DNA of 53,521 nt. Source: Candidatus Ornithomonoglobus intestinigallinarum (GTDB taxonomy: Bacteria > Bacillota > Clostridia > UBA1381). The notes beneath the pieces are model-generated. The model searched no databases, had not been told where the DNA came from, and saw only the letters and a program-made list of their open reading frames with translations. This document shows positions 25,196 to 34,600 of the stretch, in pieces. Positions within the stretch are counted from its first letter, which is position 1; each line of letters begins with the position of its first letter. The DNA lies in contig DVLU01000011.1 of assembly GCA_018715365.1 (NCBI GenBank), forward strand, positions 1 to 53,521. Reading direction: 5' to 3'. The position numbers and the translations under genes are program-made.

Positions 25196-27607
25196 TTGGA
25201 GCAGTACAACTTTAAAAGCATCGAGAAAAAATGGCAGGACAGATGGGAAAGCGAGGGCGCGTTTCACGCGTTAAACGATCCCGGCAAGCCGAAATATTTC
25301 GCACTTATAGAATTCCCGTACCCGTCGGGCATGGGGCTTCACGTAGGTCATCCGCGCGGCTACACGGCGCTTGATATAATAGCGAGAAAACGCCGCATGG
25401 AGGGCTATAACGTCCTCTACCCGATAGGCTGGGACGCGTTCGGCCTGCCGACGGAAAACTACGCGATAAAAAACAACGTACATCCGAAAATCATAACCGA
25501 AAAAAATATAGCGAACTTTACGCGCCAGCTTAAGATGCTCGGCTTTTCGTTCGACTGGTCGCGCGAGGTGAACACAACGGACCCCAAATATTATAAGTGG
25601 ACGCAGTGGATATTCCTGCAGCTCTTTAAGCACGGTCTTGCCTACAAGCAGGAAATGCCGATAAACTGGTGCACGGGCTGCAAGGTCGGCCTTGCAAACG
25701 AGGAGGTTGTAAACGGCGTGTGCGAACGCTGCGGCAGCCCCGTCGAGCAGCGCAGAAAGAGCCAGTGGATGCTTAAGATCACCGAATATGCCCAGCGCCT
25801 TATCGATGATCTCGACAGCGTCGATTATCTCGAAAAAATAAAAACGCAGCAGAAAAACTGGATAGGCCGCAGCGAGGGAGCGGAGGTCAAGTTTACATTA
25901 TCGAGCGGCGACGAGCTTGTTGTTTACACAACGCGTCCCGATACGCTTTTCGGCGCAACGTACGTTGTGATGTCCCCGGAGCACGCGCTTGTTGAAAAAT
26001 TAAAGGATCAAATAGAAAATTACGGCGAGGTTGAGGAATATAAAGCCGCGGCGGCGAGAAAGTCGGAATTTGAGCGCACCGAGCTTGCGAAGGAAAAGAC
26101 GGGCGTCGCTCTTAAGGGCGTATACGCCGTAAACCCCGTAAACGGCGAGAAGCTGCCCGTTTGGATAAGCGATTACGTGCTTGTTACCTACGGCACGGGC
26201 GCAATAATGGCCGTTCCCGCGCACGACAGCCGCGACTGGGAATTTGCAAAGAAGTTCAATTTGCCGATAATCGAGGTCGTCGCCGGCGGAAAAGACGTTC
26301 AGGCCGAGGCGTACACCGACGTTGCAAGCGGCACAATGGTAAACTCCGGCTTTTTAACGGGCATGAGCGTTAAAGAAGCCATCCCCGCAATGATAGCTCA
26401 CCTTGAGGAAAAAGGCCTGGGAACGCGCAAGGTAAACTTTAAGCTGCGCGACTGGGTATTTTCGCGCCAGCGCTATTGGGGCGAGCCGATACCGCTCGTT
26501 TACTGCGAAAAATGCGGCTGGGTGCCGATAGACGAAAGCGAGCTTCCCCTGGAGCTTCCCGATATAGAGCATTTTGAGCCGGGCGAGAACGGCGAATCGC
26601 CGCTTGCAAAGGCGTATGACTGGATAAACACAACGTGTCCGCACTGCGGCGGTCCGGCAAAGCGCGAAACGGACACAATGCCTCAGTGGGCGGGCTCAAG
26701 CTGGTATTTCCTAAGATACACAGACCCGCACAACGACGGCGCCCTTGCCTCAAAGGAGGCGCTCGAATACTGGTCGCCCGTTGACTGGTACAACGGCGGC
26801 ATGGAGCATACAACGCTGCATCTTTTGTATTCGCGCTTCTGGCACAAGTTCCTGTACGATATAGGAGTTGTGCCCACAAAGGAGCCGTATATGAAGCGCA
26901 CCTCGCACGGCATGATCCTCGGCGAAAACGGCGAAAAGATGTCAAAATCGCGCGGCAACGTCGTAAACCCCGATGAGGTCGTAAACGAATTCGGCGCGGA
27001 CGCGTTCAGGACATACGAAATGTTTATAGGCGCGTTTGACCAGGCAACGCCGTGGTCGCAGCAGGGCTTAAAGGGCTGCTACAAGTTCCTTGAAAGAGTG
27101 TGGTCGCTCCAAAACATAATGACCGGCGAGGACGGTTACAGCCGGGACCTCGAAAAATCGGTTTACAAGACGATAAAGAAGGTCGGCGAGGATTACGAGC
27201 GAATGAAGTACAACACGGCAATCGCCGCAATGATGAGCCTTGTCAACGAATTTACGAAAAAAGGCTCTGTTACAAAGGGCGAATACATGACGCTTATAAC
27301 GCTGCTTAACCCCGTTGCCCCGCACATGACGGAGGAGCTTTGGGAAAAGTACGGAAACGGCGGCCTGCTTTCGCTTCACCCGTGGCCGAAGTACGATGAA
27401 GCAAAAACGGTTGACGATGAGGTTGAAATCGTTGTTCAGATAAACGGGAAGATAAAGGATAAAATGATGGTTCCCGCCGGTCTTGACCGCGACAGCCTGA
27501 CGTCCGCCGCAACGGAAAACGAAAAAATAAAAGCGCTTACAGAAGGCAAAAATATTGTTAAGGTTATTGCCGTGCCGGGCAAGCTGGTTAATATAGTGGT
27601 TAAATAA
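25196..27607 (+). CDS. leuS: Leucyl-tRNA synthetase
   Basis: The 803-aa class-I synthetase has the HIGH motif as HVGH (residues 49-52) and KMSKS at 581-585. An editing domain (CP1) lies between (about 220-420), with [14 protein letters not shown]. It also has the LeuRS-specific [12 protein letters not shown]. It charges tRNA-Leu. Length is normal. The start is TTG with GAGGAG about 11 nt upstream. It follows rsfS by 20 bp, leaving no room for a T-box leader. Confidence 0.98.
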   Translation: MEQYNFKSIEKKWQDRWESEGAFHALNDPGKPKYFALIEFPYPSGMGLHVGHPRGYTALDIIARKRRMEGYNVLYPIGWDAFGLPTENYAIKNNVHPKIITEKNIANFTRQLKMLGFSFDWSREVNTTDPKYYKWTQWIFLQLFKHGLAYKQEMPINWCTGCKVGLANEEVVNGVCERCGSPVEQRRKSQWMLKITEYAQRLIDDLDSVDYLEKIKTQQKNWIGRSEGAEVKFTLSSGDELVVYTTRPDTLFGATYVVMSPEHALVEKLKDQIENYGEVEEYKAAAARKSEFERTELAKEKTGVALKGVYAVNPVNGEKLPVWISDYVLVTYGTGAIMAVPAHDSRDWEFAKKFNLPIIEVVAGGKDVQAEAYTDVASGTMVNSGFLTGMSVKEAIPAMIAHLEEKGLGTRKVNFKLRDWVFSRQRYWGEPIPLVYCEKCGWVPIDESELPLELPDIEHFEPGENGESPLAKAYDWINTTCPHCGGPAKRETDTMPQWAGSSWYFLRYTDPHNDGALASKEALEYWSPVDWYNGGMEHTTLHLLYSRFWHKFLYDIGVVPTKEPYMKRTSHGMILGENGEKMSKSRGNVVNPDEVVNEFGADAFRTYEMFIGAFDQATPWSQQGLKGCYKFLERVWSLQNIMTGEDGYSRDLEKSVYKTIKKVGEDYERMKYNTAIAAMMSLVNEFTKKGSVTKGEYMTLITLLNPVAPHMTEELWEKYGNGGLLSLHPWPKYDEAKTVDDEVEIVVQINGKIKDKMMVPAGLDRDSLTSAATENEKIKALTEGKNIVKVIAVPGKLVNIVVK

Positions 27608-27620
27608 TATTTTGTATCTT

Positions 27621-27677
27621 AAAAGGGGGCTTGCGCCCCCTTTTGAACCCCCGCGGCTGCTGCCGCGGGGGTTTTTG
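27621..27677 (+). terminator. Terminator hairpins downstream of leuS (repeat C family)
   Basis: AAAAGGGGGCTTGCGCCCCCTTTT (27621-27644) is followed by CCCCCGCGGC...GCCGCGGGGG and five Ts. The latter is a strong rho-independent terminator for the leuS operon. Confidence 0.85.
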
Positions 27678-27682
27678 TTTTT

Positions 27683-27758
27683 GCGGCACATATCACCCCT
27701 TCCTCGGAAAGGATGTTACGCTGCACATACATTCCTCGGAAGGGGAAATATGCGCCGC
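27683..27758 (-). repeat. 76-bp near-palindromic repeat B, copy 2 (inverted)
   Basis: Reverse-complement copy of the element at 56-131, identical length, with only a few differences. It stands directly behind the leuS terminator. Being near-palindromic it would fold into one long hairpin in either RNA. Confidence 0.8.
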
Positions 27759-27776
27759 TTAGAGAGTACCCGCCCT

Positions 27777-27885
27777 TTGGGGGTGTGGGGGCGAAGCCCC
27801 CACGTAAAGAAAAAAATCAAATTTTCAGTGAGCGGCGCAAGCCGCGAACGGTCGGCTGCGCCCCCCTTTTTTCAAACCCCCGTAG
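27777..27885. repeat. GC-rich hairpin repeat C fragments
   Basis: GGGGGTGTGGGGGCGAAGCCCCCAC (27777-27802) and, near 27860-27885, a degraded CCCCCC...CCCCCG piece. They lie in the 288-bp gap between leuS and the convergent leucine-rich-repeat gene. No gene was recognised in this gap. Confidence 0.5.
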
Positions 27886-27895
27886 GGTATGTCAT

Positions 27896-30058
27896 TTAAT
27901 ATTCCGCCGCTTCTGTTACCGGTTTCATTTTGTCCTCCCATACATACACTCGTATCCTATCCGGATAATGCGCGGCGCTCATCGGCGAAAACTCAAGCGT
28001 TTCACCCTCATATTCCATCATATTCACATACACAAGATCACCGAAATAATACCCCGCGGCAATAACCTTGCTGCCAACCGGAACGTTATGGCACTCTATC
28101 TTATACGGCTCGCCGTCGTGTTTCGTTATTTCCGTATATGCCTTACGTTCCCAAACGGCATACAGTATTTTACTTTCCGTTAAATTCTCAATAACGTCGC
28201 CCGCATTATATTCTGCCGTTTCGGCGTCCTTCTCGCTTGCCCAGCCAAGGAACTCAAAGCCCACCCGGTTCGGCGCTTTGTCCGTAACAACAGCGTCGCC
28301 GCCGACGATTACGGCCGTCGCCGTGCTGAACCGCGACTCACAGTTCGGGTCGTATACAAGCCGCGCAAACGTATCGCCGCCCGCATGAACGGGCGTTGTC
28401 AAAAGCTCGCCGTTGCCCAACGGCGAAACGTACACGTCGTTCCACTCGTCAACGCTTCCCGTAAGATAAACGTTTTGCAATTTACAGTCATCAAACGCCC
28501 AGTCGCCTATTTCCTTAAGCCCCGGCGCAAATGTAACGGCTTTAAGCTCAAAGCATTGGTCAAACGCGCGCTCGCCTATGCTCTCAAGTCCCTCCGGCAG
28601 CGTCACCGACTGCAGCTTATTGCAGCCCCAAAAGGCATAGCTTTCGATTTCCTTTACGGTGCTCGGAAAATTCACCTCTTCAAGCGATATGCAAAGATAA
28701 AACGCATACCAGCTGACAGACGTCATGCTCTCGGGCAGCGTCACGCGCTTCAAATTTGCGCAGTCGCGGAACGCATGGCCGCGTATAAACGTAACCGTAT
28801 CCGGTATTTTATACTCCTCCGCCGCGCCGGCGGGAGCATAGCGGATAAGCTTCGTTTTATCCTTATTAAACAAATTCCCGTTTTCCGACGAAAACGCCGC
28901 GCAGTCCTCGTCAACCGTTATTTCGGCAAGATGGTCGCAGTTTTCGAGCGCCATACTGCCGAGATATTCAAACGGCGCCGGCAGCGACAAGCTTTCGATA
29001 CCGCTGTCCAGGAAGGCTTGCTCGCCTATCGTTTTCAATCCCGCTCCGACATCAATCTTTTTGAGCGCCTCGCAATCATCAAACGCGAAGTCGTCTATCG
29101 CCGTTACGCTGTCGGGCAGCGTTATGCTCTCAAGCGCCTTACATTCCGAAAACGCGCGGTTTCCTATTTCCGTTATCCCCTCGGGCAGGGAAACGCGCTT
29201 CAGGCTGCCGCACCGCGAAAAAGCCGAATCGCCTATTTTGCCTTGAACATTCTCCGGAACGGTCACCTCCGTAAGCGAAGTACACCAAAAAAACGCACTG
29301 TCCGGGATTTCCGTAATTCCCGAGCCTATGTATATGCTTTCCGCACCGGTGCATGAGCTGAACGCACTCATGCCAAGCTCTGTTACGCTGTCGGGAATAT
29401 TTATTTTTGTAAAGCTCTTGCATCCCAAAAACGCAGCCTCGCCGATCGACGCAACGCTGTCGGGAATATCAACGTCCGACAAGTTCTCACAGAAATAAAA
29501 TGCGCCCGTGCCGATTTTTGTCACGCCGTCCTCCGGGAGCGTAACGGATGAAAGCTCATAGCAATGGGCAAACGCACGGTTTCCTATTTCCGTCACCGTC
29601 TGCGGGATTTCGTATTCCGTCATGCCGTTTGACGCCGGGAAAAGCACAATTTCCGTTTTGTCCTTATTGAACAGTATCCCGTCCTCCGCAGAATAAGCGG
29701 GATTGTTTTCGTCCACAATAACTTTTTCAAGGCTCGGCAGTGAGCCGCAGTCACCGTCAAAGCTTACGAGCGTATCGGGCAAACTTACCGAAACGGCGTC
29801 ATCGAACGGCCCGAGGCCGTCTACCTTCGTTATGCCGCTTTCAAAAACGATGCTCTTGATCTCGCCCGCCGTCACCGTGCCGAAGTGGTCAATCTCGCCC
29901 GTACCGCTTACGGTAAACACGCCGTTGTCGTCAAGCACCCACGTGCAGCTGCCGATAGTGCCGCTCTCCTGCGCCGAGCACGGCAGCGCAATAAGCGCCG
30001 ACACAGCAAACGACGCCAAAACACACGCAAAACCGCTTAAAATTCTACTTGTCCTCAT
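27896..30058 (-). CDS. Secreted leucine-rich-repeat (BspA-like LRR_5) protein
   Basis: The 720-aa protein has a signal peptide (MRTSRILSGFACVLASFAVS, cleaved near CSAQE), then about fifteen LRR_5-type repeats (unit CxxLxxVTLPDSVTxIGxxAF), from about residue 60 to 560. An InlB/Listeria-Bacteroides-type repeat follows (about 585-655, GFEFLGWASE) and a C-terminal beta tail. BspA-like proteins act at the surface in adhesion or binding. No SLH, LPxTG or TM anchor is seen. GGGAGG precedes the ATG. Its stop abuts the repeat-filled gap to leuS. Confidence 0.93.
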   Translation of the reverse strand: MRTSRILSGFACVLASFAVSALIALPCSAQESGTIGSCTWVLDDNGVFTVSGTGEIDHFGTVTAGEIKSIVFESGITKVDGLGPFDDAVSVSLPDTLVSFDGDCGSLPSLEKVIVDENNPAYSAEDGILFNKDKTEIVLFPASNGMTEYEIPQTVTEIGNRAFAHCYELSSVTLPEDGVTKIGTGAFYFCENLSDVDIPDSVASIGEAAFLGCKSFTKINIPDSVTELGMSAFSSCTGAESIYIGSGITEIPDSAFFWCTSLTEVTVPENVQGKIGDSAFSRCGSLKRVSLPEGITEIGNRAFSECKALESITLPDSVTAIDDFAFDDCEALKKIDVGAGLKTIGEQAFLDSGIESLSLPAPFEYLGSMALENCDHLAEITVDEDCAAFSSENGNLFNKDKTKLIRYAPAGAAEEYKIPDTVTFIRGHAFRDCANLKRVTLPESMTSVSWYAFYLCISLEEVNFPSTVKEIESYAFWGCNKLQSVTLPEGLESIGERAFDQCFELKAVTFAPGLKEIGDWAFDDCKLQNVYLTGSVDEWNDVYVSPLGNGELLTTPVHAGGDTFARLVYDPNCESRFSTATAVIVGGDAVVTDKAPNRVGFEFLGWASEKDAETAEYNAGDVIENLTESKILYAVWERKAYTEITKHDGEPYKIECHNVPVGSKVIAAGYYFGDLVYVNMMEYEGETLEFSPMSAAHYPDRIRVYVWEDKMKPVTEAAEY

Positions 30059-30142
30059 TGTTACATTCCTCCCTTTTGTTTTGTAAAATTTTTTTGATAA
30101 TCACCGTCCGCAGGGGTTTCAAAGATGGGCTGCTATCACAAT

Positions 30143-30190
30143 GCGCACGTCATCTGTCTGCGGAAGAGCCTTAACGCGCATCGTGCGTTA
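30143..30190 (-). repeat. 48-bp intergenic repeat A, copy 2 (inverted)
   Basis: The reverse complement of this block matches positions 1-48 except at two or three positions. Unlike repeats B and C nearby, it is in the opposite orientation relative to the first copy. Confidence 0.75.
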
Positions 30191-30255
30191 CCAGCTCGGA
30201 GCAGATAGTGACGGGCGCAAATGTTGTTTTCCGCTCTCCGGGGCTTCCAAAGGCA

Positions 30256-30331
30256 GCGGCGCATATTTCCCCTTCCGAGGAATATATGTGCAGCGTAACA
30301 TCCTTTCCGAGGAAGGGGTGATATGTGCCCC
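30256..30331 (+). repeat. 76-bp near-palindromic repeat B, copy 3
   Basis: Same orientation as copy 1 (56-131), differing mainly at ATATATG versus ATGTATG and at the last few bases. It sits between repeats A and C in the same left-to-right order as copy 1. Confidence 0.8.
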
Positions 30332-30343
30332 GCCTTACAGCCG

Positions 30344-30376
30344 CCCCGGGGGTTCCAAAGGGGGCGGAGCCCACTT
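30344..30376. repeat. GC-rich hairpin repeat C
   Basis: CCCCGGGGG, TTCCAAAG and GGGGGCGGAGCCC immediately next to the stop codon of the minus-strand GHKL kinase (30377). It may be its terminator. Confidence 0.65.
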
Positions 30377-31468
30377 TCAGACGTCAGTCTTTTTGTTTAT
30401 ATGTTGAATGGTTATCATTATACAAAAACGTTTCATTTGTTCATCGTATGACCACGAGAGCGTCCCGTTATACTTCTTCAGCGCCTGCTTTATATTGTTT
30501 ATCCCCATTCCGTGAAGCCGCTCATTGCTCTTATGCGTCTTTAATTTCCCGTCAATAACGAGAGGTTTTTTATCTGATGAGTTTTCTGTTTTTATCACAA
30601 CAAAGTTCTTGTTGACAGTATAAATTTTCATATAAATTTTCTTTTCCGATGAATTTTCGCAGCTCTCAATTGCATTATTTATCAGATTGGAAAAAATCGT
30701 TACGGCGTCCATACCCTCAAAAAATTTTAGTTCTGACAGAACCGGGTCGAGAGAAAACTTTATGCCCTTCTCGCTGCATTCGCTCATTTTCTTTGACAGC
30801 ACAATGTTTATCATTGCGTTATCCGTGTAATCGATAATATTTGTAAGCTTTTGTTTTTCCGATTTTATCGATCTGATATAATCCTTTGCCTGCGTGTTGT
30901 CGCGGTCTATAAGGGAATACAGCGCGTCGAGGTGCTCGTCCATATCGTGCTCCAAATGCTTCAGCATCATATAATCCTCAAAGTTTTTTTCGTTCTTTTC
31001 AAGCTGCAGCTTTAAATTCTCAATCTCAAAATTCTGCGCTATAATATTTTGGTTGATGACAAACACTATTATTTCTGTAAGCGTGCATAAAATACACATC
31101 GTAAACTGCAAATAAGTGCTGCTCGACAATTTTACTATCAATATCAGCATGACTACCGTTATCATGGGAATCGCCAACAGCAGCAGCGAATATATATACG
31201 TATACTTGTTGTCTTTTCTGAATAGATGAGATAATATCATTATCCCGATCAGATACAGCGATTTCCCGGATATGGTGAAAATCATCGACTGCGCGGCAGA
31301 CACAGCCAGCACATTATTTGTGTCGATGCCCAATCGGAATACATGGTTGGCGGCAAGCTCGCCTACGACAGACAGCACCGTCAAAATCGTTCCCTGAAAA
31401 ACGGCCGTCCTGCCGCTTATGTAAAAGCATGACATAAACAGTGCCGTATTCAGCAGCATAAAAGCCAT
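30377..31468 (-). CDS. GHKL histidine kinase, AgrC/ComD-like (possibly 5'-truncated)
   Basis: The 363-aa protein has about four to five membrane helices (residues 3-17, 22-45, 70-83, 90-112 and 118-140), an H-box HLEHDMDEHL (His174) and the GHKL ATPase domain with N-box NLINNAIESC (Asn265) and a G-box near HGMGINNIKQALKKYNG. Such kinases sense exported peptides in agr/com-type systems. The reading frame begins right after the 11-bp stem at 31472-31510, with no ribosome site ahead of the ATG. The first sensor helix appears to be missing, so the 5' end may be lost. It follows the GG-leader peptide gene, a natural ligand-receptor neighbour. No response regulator is adjacent. Confidence 0.82.
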   Translation of the reverse strand: MAFMLLNTALFMSCFYISGRTAVFQGTILTVLSVVGELAANHVFRLGIDTNNVLAVSAAQSMIFTISGKSLYLIGIMILSHLFRKDNKYTYIYSLLLLAIPMITVVMLILIVKLSSSTYLQFTMCILCTLTEIIVFVINQNIIAQNFEIENLKLQLEKNEKNFEDYMMLKHLEHDMDEHLDALYSLIDRDNTQAKDYIRSIKSEKQKLTNIIDYTDNAMINIVLSKKMSECSEKGIKFSLDPVLSELKFFEGMDAVTIFSNLINNAIESCENSSEKKIYMKIYTVNKNFVVIKTENSSDKKPLVIDGKLKTHKSNERLHGMGINNIKQALKKYNGTLSWSYDEQMKRFCIMITIQHINKKTDV

Positions 31469-31471
31469 AGT

Positions 31472-31510
31472 AGAGCCGCGGCAAAGCTTTTTACACCCCG
31501 CCGCGGCTCT
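31472..31510. repeat. 11-bp perfect hairpin between GG-leader peptide and GHKL kinase
   Basis: AGAGCCGCGGC (31472-31482) and GCCGCGGCTCT (31500-31510) form a perfect 11-bp stem with a 17-nt loop, ending 3 bp before the kinase ATG. It lies in the 61-bp gap after the peptide stop. On the minus strand no T-run follows, so it looks more like a processing, attenuation or translation-blocking hairpin than a classical terminator. Confidence 0.7.
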
Positions 31511-31529
31511 TTGTGTTTCAAGATAAAAA

Positions 31530-31685
31530 TCAGATCTTGCTTCTTGTATCGTCGCTTATTTCAACAGTCTTTGTATACTGCACGTTCTTTATAGAACCGC
31601 CCGTTGCCTGCTCTATTTCGTCAAAGCTGATCTCCTCTTTGACACCCTCATCATTCGTTACGAGCTTATCCTTTTCCTCTGCCAT
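31530..31685 (-). CDS. 51-aa peptide with double-glycine leader (exported pheromone or bacteriocin precursor)
   Basis: A short ORF of 51 codons. The leader (residues 1-30) is acidic (MAEEKDKLVTNDEG...) and ends ISFDEIEQATGG. This follows the canonical GG pattern with Ile at -12, Ser -11, Glu -8, Ile -7, Ala -4 and Gly-Gly at -2/-1. The 21-residue core begins SIKNV and ends TRSKI. It has no Cys, three Thr and three Ser. AGGAGG lies 9 nt before the ATG, inside the last codons of the giant SLH gene, whose stop is 1 bp upstream, so translation is probably coupled. C39-peptidase ABC exporters cut after Gly-Gly, and one lies 8 kb upstream on the same strand. Function (signal or bacteriocin) is not determined. 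Confidence 0.8.
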   Translation of the reverse strand: MAEEKDKLVTNDEGVKEEISFDEIEQATGGSIKNVQYTKTVEISDDTRSKI

Positions 31686-31686
31686 C

Positions 31687-34600
31687 TCAGTTCACCTCCT
31701 TTGCGTCAAAAATGTTGCATATAACGACTGCGCCTTCGGCGCGTGTCATATTTGCTTTTGGATCAAATTCACCGGTGTCTCTGCCGTTTATGATGCCAAT
31801 TGCCGCAAGTGCATTGACATCTTCTGCTGCCCAATCGGAAATATTCTCTGCGTCCGTAAACGCCGGCACCTCCGCACTATGCGCCGAGATGCCCGCAAGC
31901 GTTATGAAACGGTTCACCATTGCCGCCATCTGCTCTCTCGTTATAAGCGTTTCCGGCTCAAATGTACCATCGCCCATACCCTTGGCAACTCCGCATGAAA
32001 CGGCCCATTTGACTGCGTCAAAATACCATGCATCCGACGAGACATCCGTAAATACAGGCACCTCGATATCTCCTTCCGAAACGAGTTCCGTATTCATAAG
32101 TATCTGCGCGAACTGCGCCCTTGTTATATTTCCATCTGGAACAAATAGCCCGTTGCCCATGCCGCTTACTATTCCGTCAGCCGCAAGTCTTTCAATATAT
32201 TCTTCCGCCCAGTGACCGGATACATCATTAAACATGCTGCTTTCAGAATCTGGCGTTTCAGTCGCGTCAGGTGTCGCAGAAGGCGAAGGAGATGCTGTCG
32301 GTCTCGAGATTACGCTTCCGCCGCCACCGCCGCGGTTGGGATTTCTTGTCGGCTCTGGAGATGCTGACGCCTCAGGTCCCTCTTCAGCGCCGGTCACGGT
32401 CACCTCTGCTGTTACAGATTTATAGAGCGTTGAAGGTATCATGCTGAGCATGTCATTCTGTGACGATGTACCGTCGTAGCTGAACACTATATTCTGCTCA
32501 GACGGAACAACATAACCTGTAAGCTGCGCCGTGCCGTTTCCTATCGCACAAAGCGTATTATCGCTTCTGACGTATACAACATCGGTGTCGTCGCTTACCC
32601 ACAAGATGGTCACTTCATCGCCGGCTGTACCGCCTATCTCCGTTTCTATCTCTATATCATCGAGATATTCTGCCGATATCTTATCATCGCCTTTGATAGA
32701 AACATCCGTTACCTTGCTCATCGTTTCGATTGCCTCAGAGTCAAAGGTGCGGTGCGCCGTTGTTTCAAGGGTCGTCACCTCTTCGCCGTCAGCTTCTATT
32801 ACCGCGATAATATCAGCCGTGCCGTCGTCACCGTCTATAACATAAGCATCGTCCGGGATATAAACGATCTCGTCAACAGATACAGTTGAATTTTCCGGTA
32901 TATTATCCAGTGTGTATTCCTCGATCAATTTGTCGGGTTCTCCGTCCTTTGCTGTATACAGTTTAACGCTTATCGGCGACGACGGTATGTTTCCGTCATT
33001 TTTCAACGGTATATTGAGGTTATGTCCGGCTGCAAGCTCTTCCAATACGGCATCTCCATCGGGAATAATATTGTATTCCTTGACAGCCTTTAGTTCCTGT
33101 GTGATGGTCTCGGCATATTCACCTTCGCCCACCGTTATCTCCGCATTGAAGGTGAGGTCATCGCTTATCTCTGATATCGCCGGAACATCCACATATGCGC
33201 TAAGGCTCTTGCCCGCGCCCCAAAGACCTTCCACCGTCCGCGTTCCCAGTTCGGTCACGGCCCCGTTTGAGGTCATGGTAAATCTGAATGTCACAGGCGC
33301 ATCTATGAAGTTCGTTCCCTCGTTCTTCACCGTCGATGTAAGCGTGAATCCTGTATCGGGATAAACGTATTTTGTGTCTGTAACGAGCGCGTCGCTTTCC
33401 GCCGTAACAGGCTTTGAATACGGCGTATGTACCAGTGTTACAAGACTTGCATTTGTTTCATCAAGACTTGTGTTTTCATCTGTCACCGTATACGGCGTTT
33501 TTGACGCCGATATATAAAGCTTGCCGTCTATAACTGCCGCATCAAAATTGCCGTATGCCGTATTTTCGGCATTAGTTAGCTTAAACGCCTCGCTCCAGTC
33601 GTAATTCATATCTATGTCGCCGTCGGCGTCAGGTTCCGCGCCCGTCTGCGGCGCAGCGTCATAGATCGATGTGTATACCTGTCTTGAACCGTTTTCATCA
33701 GAATCGGTCCATGTAAGGTACATTCTCTCGTCCGAATCAACATCCACGCTGTAATTATTGATATATCCGTCTATCGTTACCGCATAGGTTGGCTCGATGC
33801 GTATCGTTATCTCCTGTGCGGGGGTGGTCTCGCCGCCGGAATTTACGCTCTCCTCTGTTGTGTCAGTATATTCAAGTATATAATACTGCGTGCTGCCTTC
33901 CGTCACAAGTGTATACATTTGATCGCGTATTATTTTACTCAGTTCGATATACGCTATACCGCTTTGCTGCGTGTCACCGCTCTCATCCAGCTCGCCCACG
34001 GACGAATAGAACAGGTATGTATCGTCACCATATCGTCCGAAATGCGGAGTTGAATAGCTTCCGGTATCGGGAGTGATCCTTATGATATGCGTAAAGCTGT
34101 TTTCGGAGAAGTTGTATATCTGTACAAATATATCTCTGTCCTCTGTCGTGTAGAGATCCTTGTCATAGTCAACAGTCCATGCATACAGCGCAAGCCCATT
34201 ATATGATACAGCGTCTGAATCAACGATACGCAGCATATCCGAGCTTGTGTCGTCAAGTCTTATATCAAGGAACCTCTGACCGTACCAGTCGATCCTGTAC
34301 TGTTCCGGATCATATACGCCTGCAAGCTCGTCATCCGTATAACTTGTTCCATCATTCCATGCTCCGTTTTCATAGAAACGGTATGCGATAACGGACGGCA
34401 CATTTGTAAGGTCTGTGAGTTTTTCCGCGTCGAAATATTCTGTCTTTGTATAATAAAGTATCAGCCTGTCCGTCTCACTGTCATATGCAGCTTTTGGCTC
34501 AACATCGGCAGCGTAGTCCTCATCTGTCGTATGCGTAAGCTGAGTGACTTCAGAGAAGGTCTCGTTTGCCTTATCAAAGAACACAGTCTTTATATCGAGC

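Larger units (their letters stand above)
30059..30376. other. 318-bp gene-free, repeat-rich gap
   Basis: The gap between the LRR gene and the GHKL kinase holds repeat A (30143-30190), repeat B (30256-30331) and repeat C (30344-30376). Apart from these, about 100 bp upstream of the LRR gene could hold its promoter, but no convincing box pair was seen. No ORF was supported. Confidence 0.6.

Noticed and set aside
27896-30058. Repeated units that could suggest a CRISPR or satellite
   Set aside because: The repetition follows codons of LRR_5 units in one open frame, not DNA repeats with spacers.
31472-31510. Hairpin taken as a rho-independent terminator of the peptide gene
   Set aside because: On the minus strand no T-run follows and the kinase ATG comes 3 bp later; reported as a hairpin only.
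31513-31998. 161-aa plus-strand frame over the GG-peptide and giant-gene end
   Set aside because: Antisense to a well-supported peptide and SLH gene; no ribosome site and no recognisable domain.
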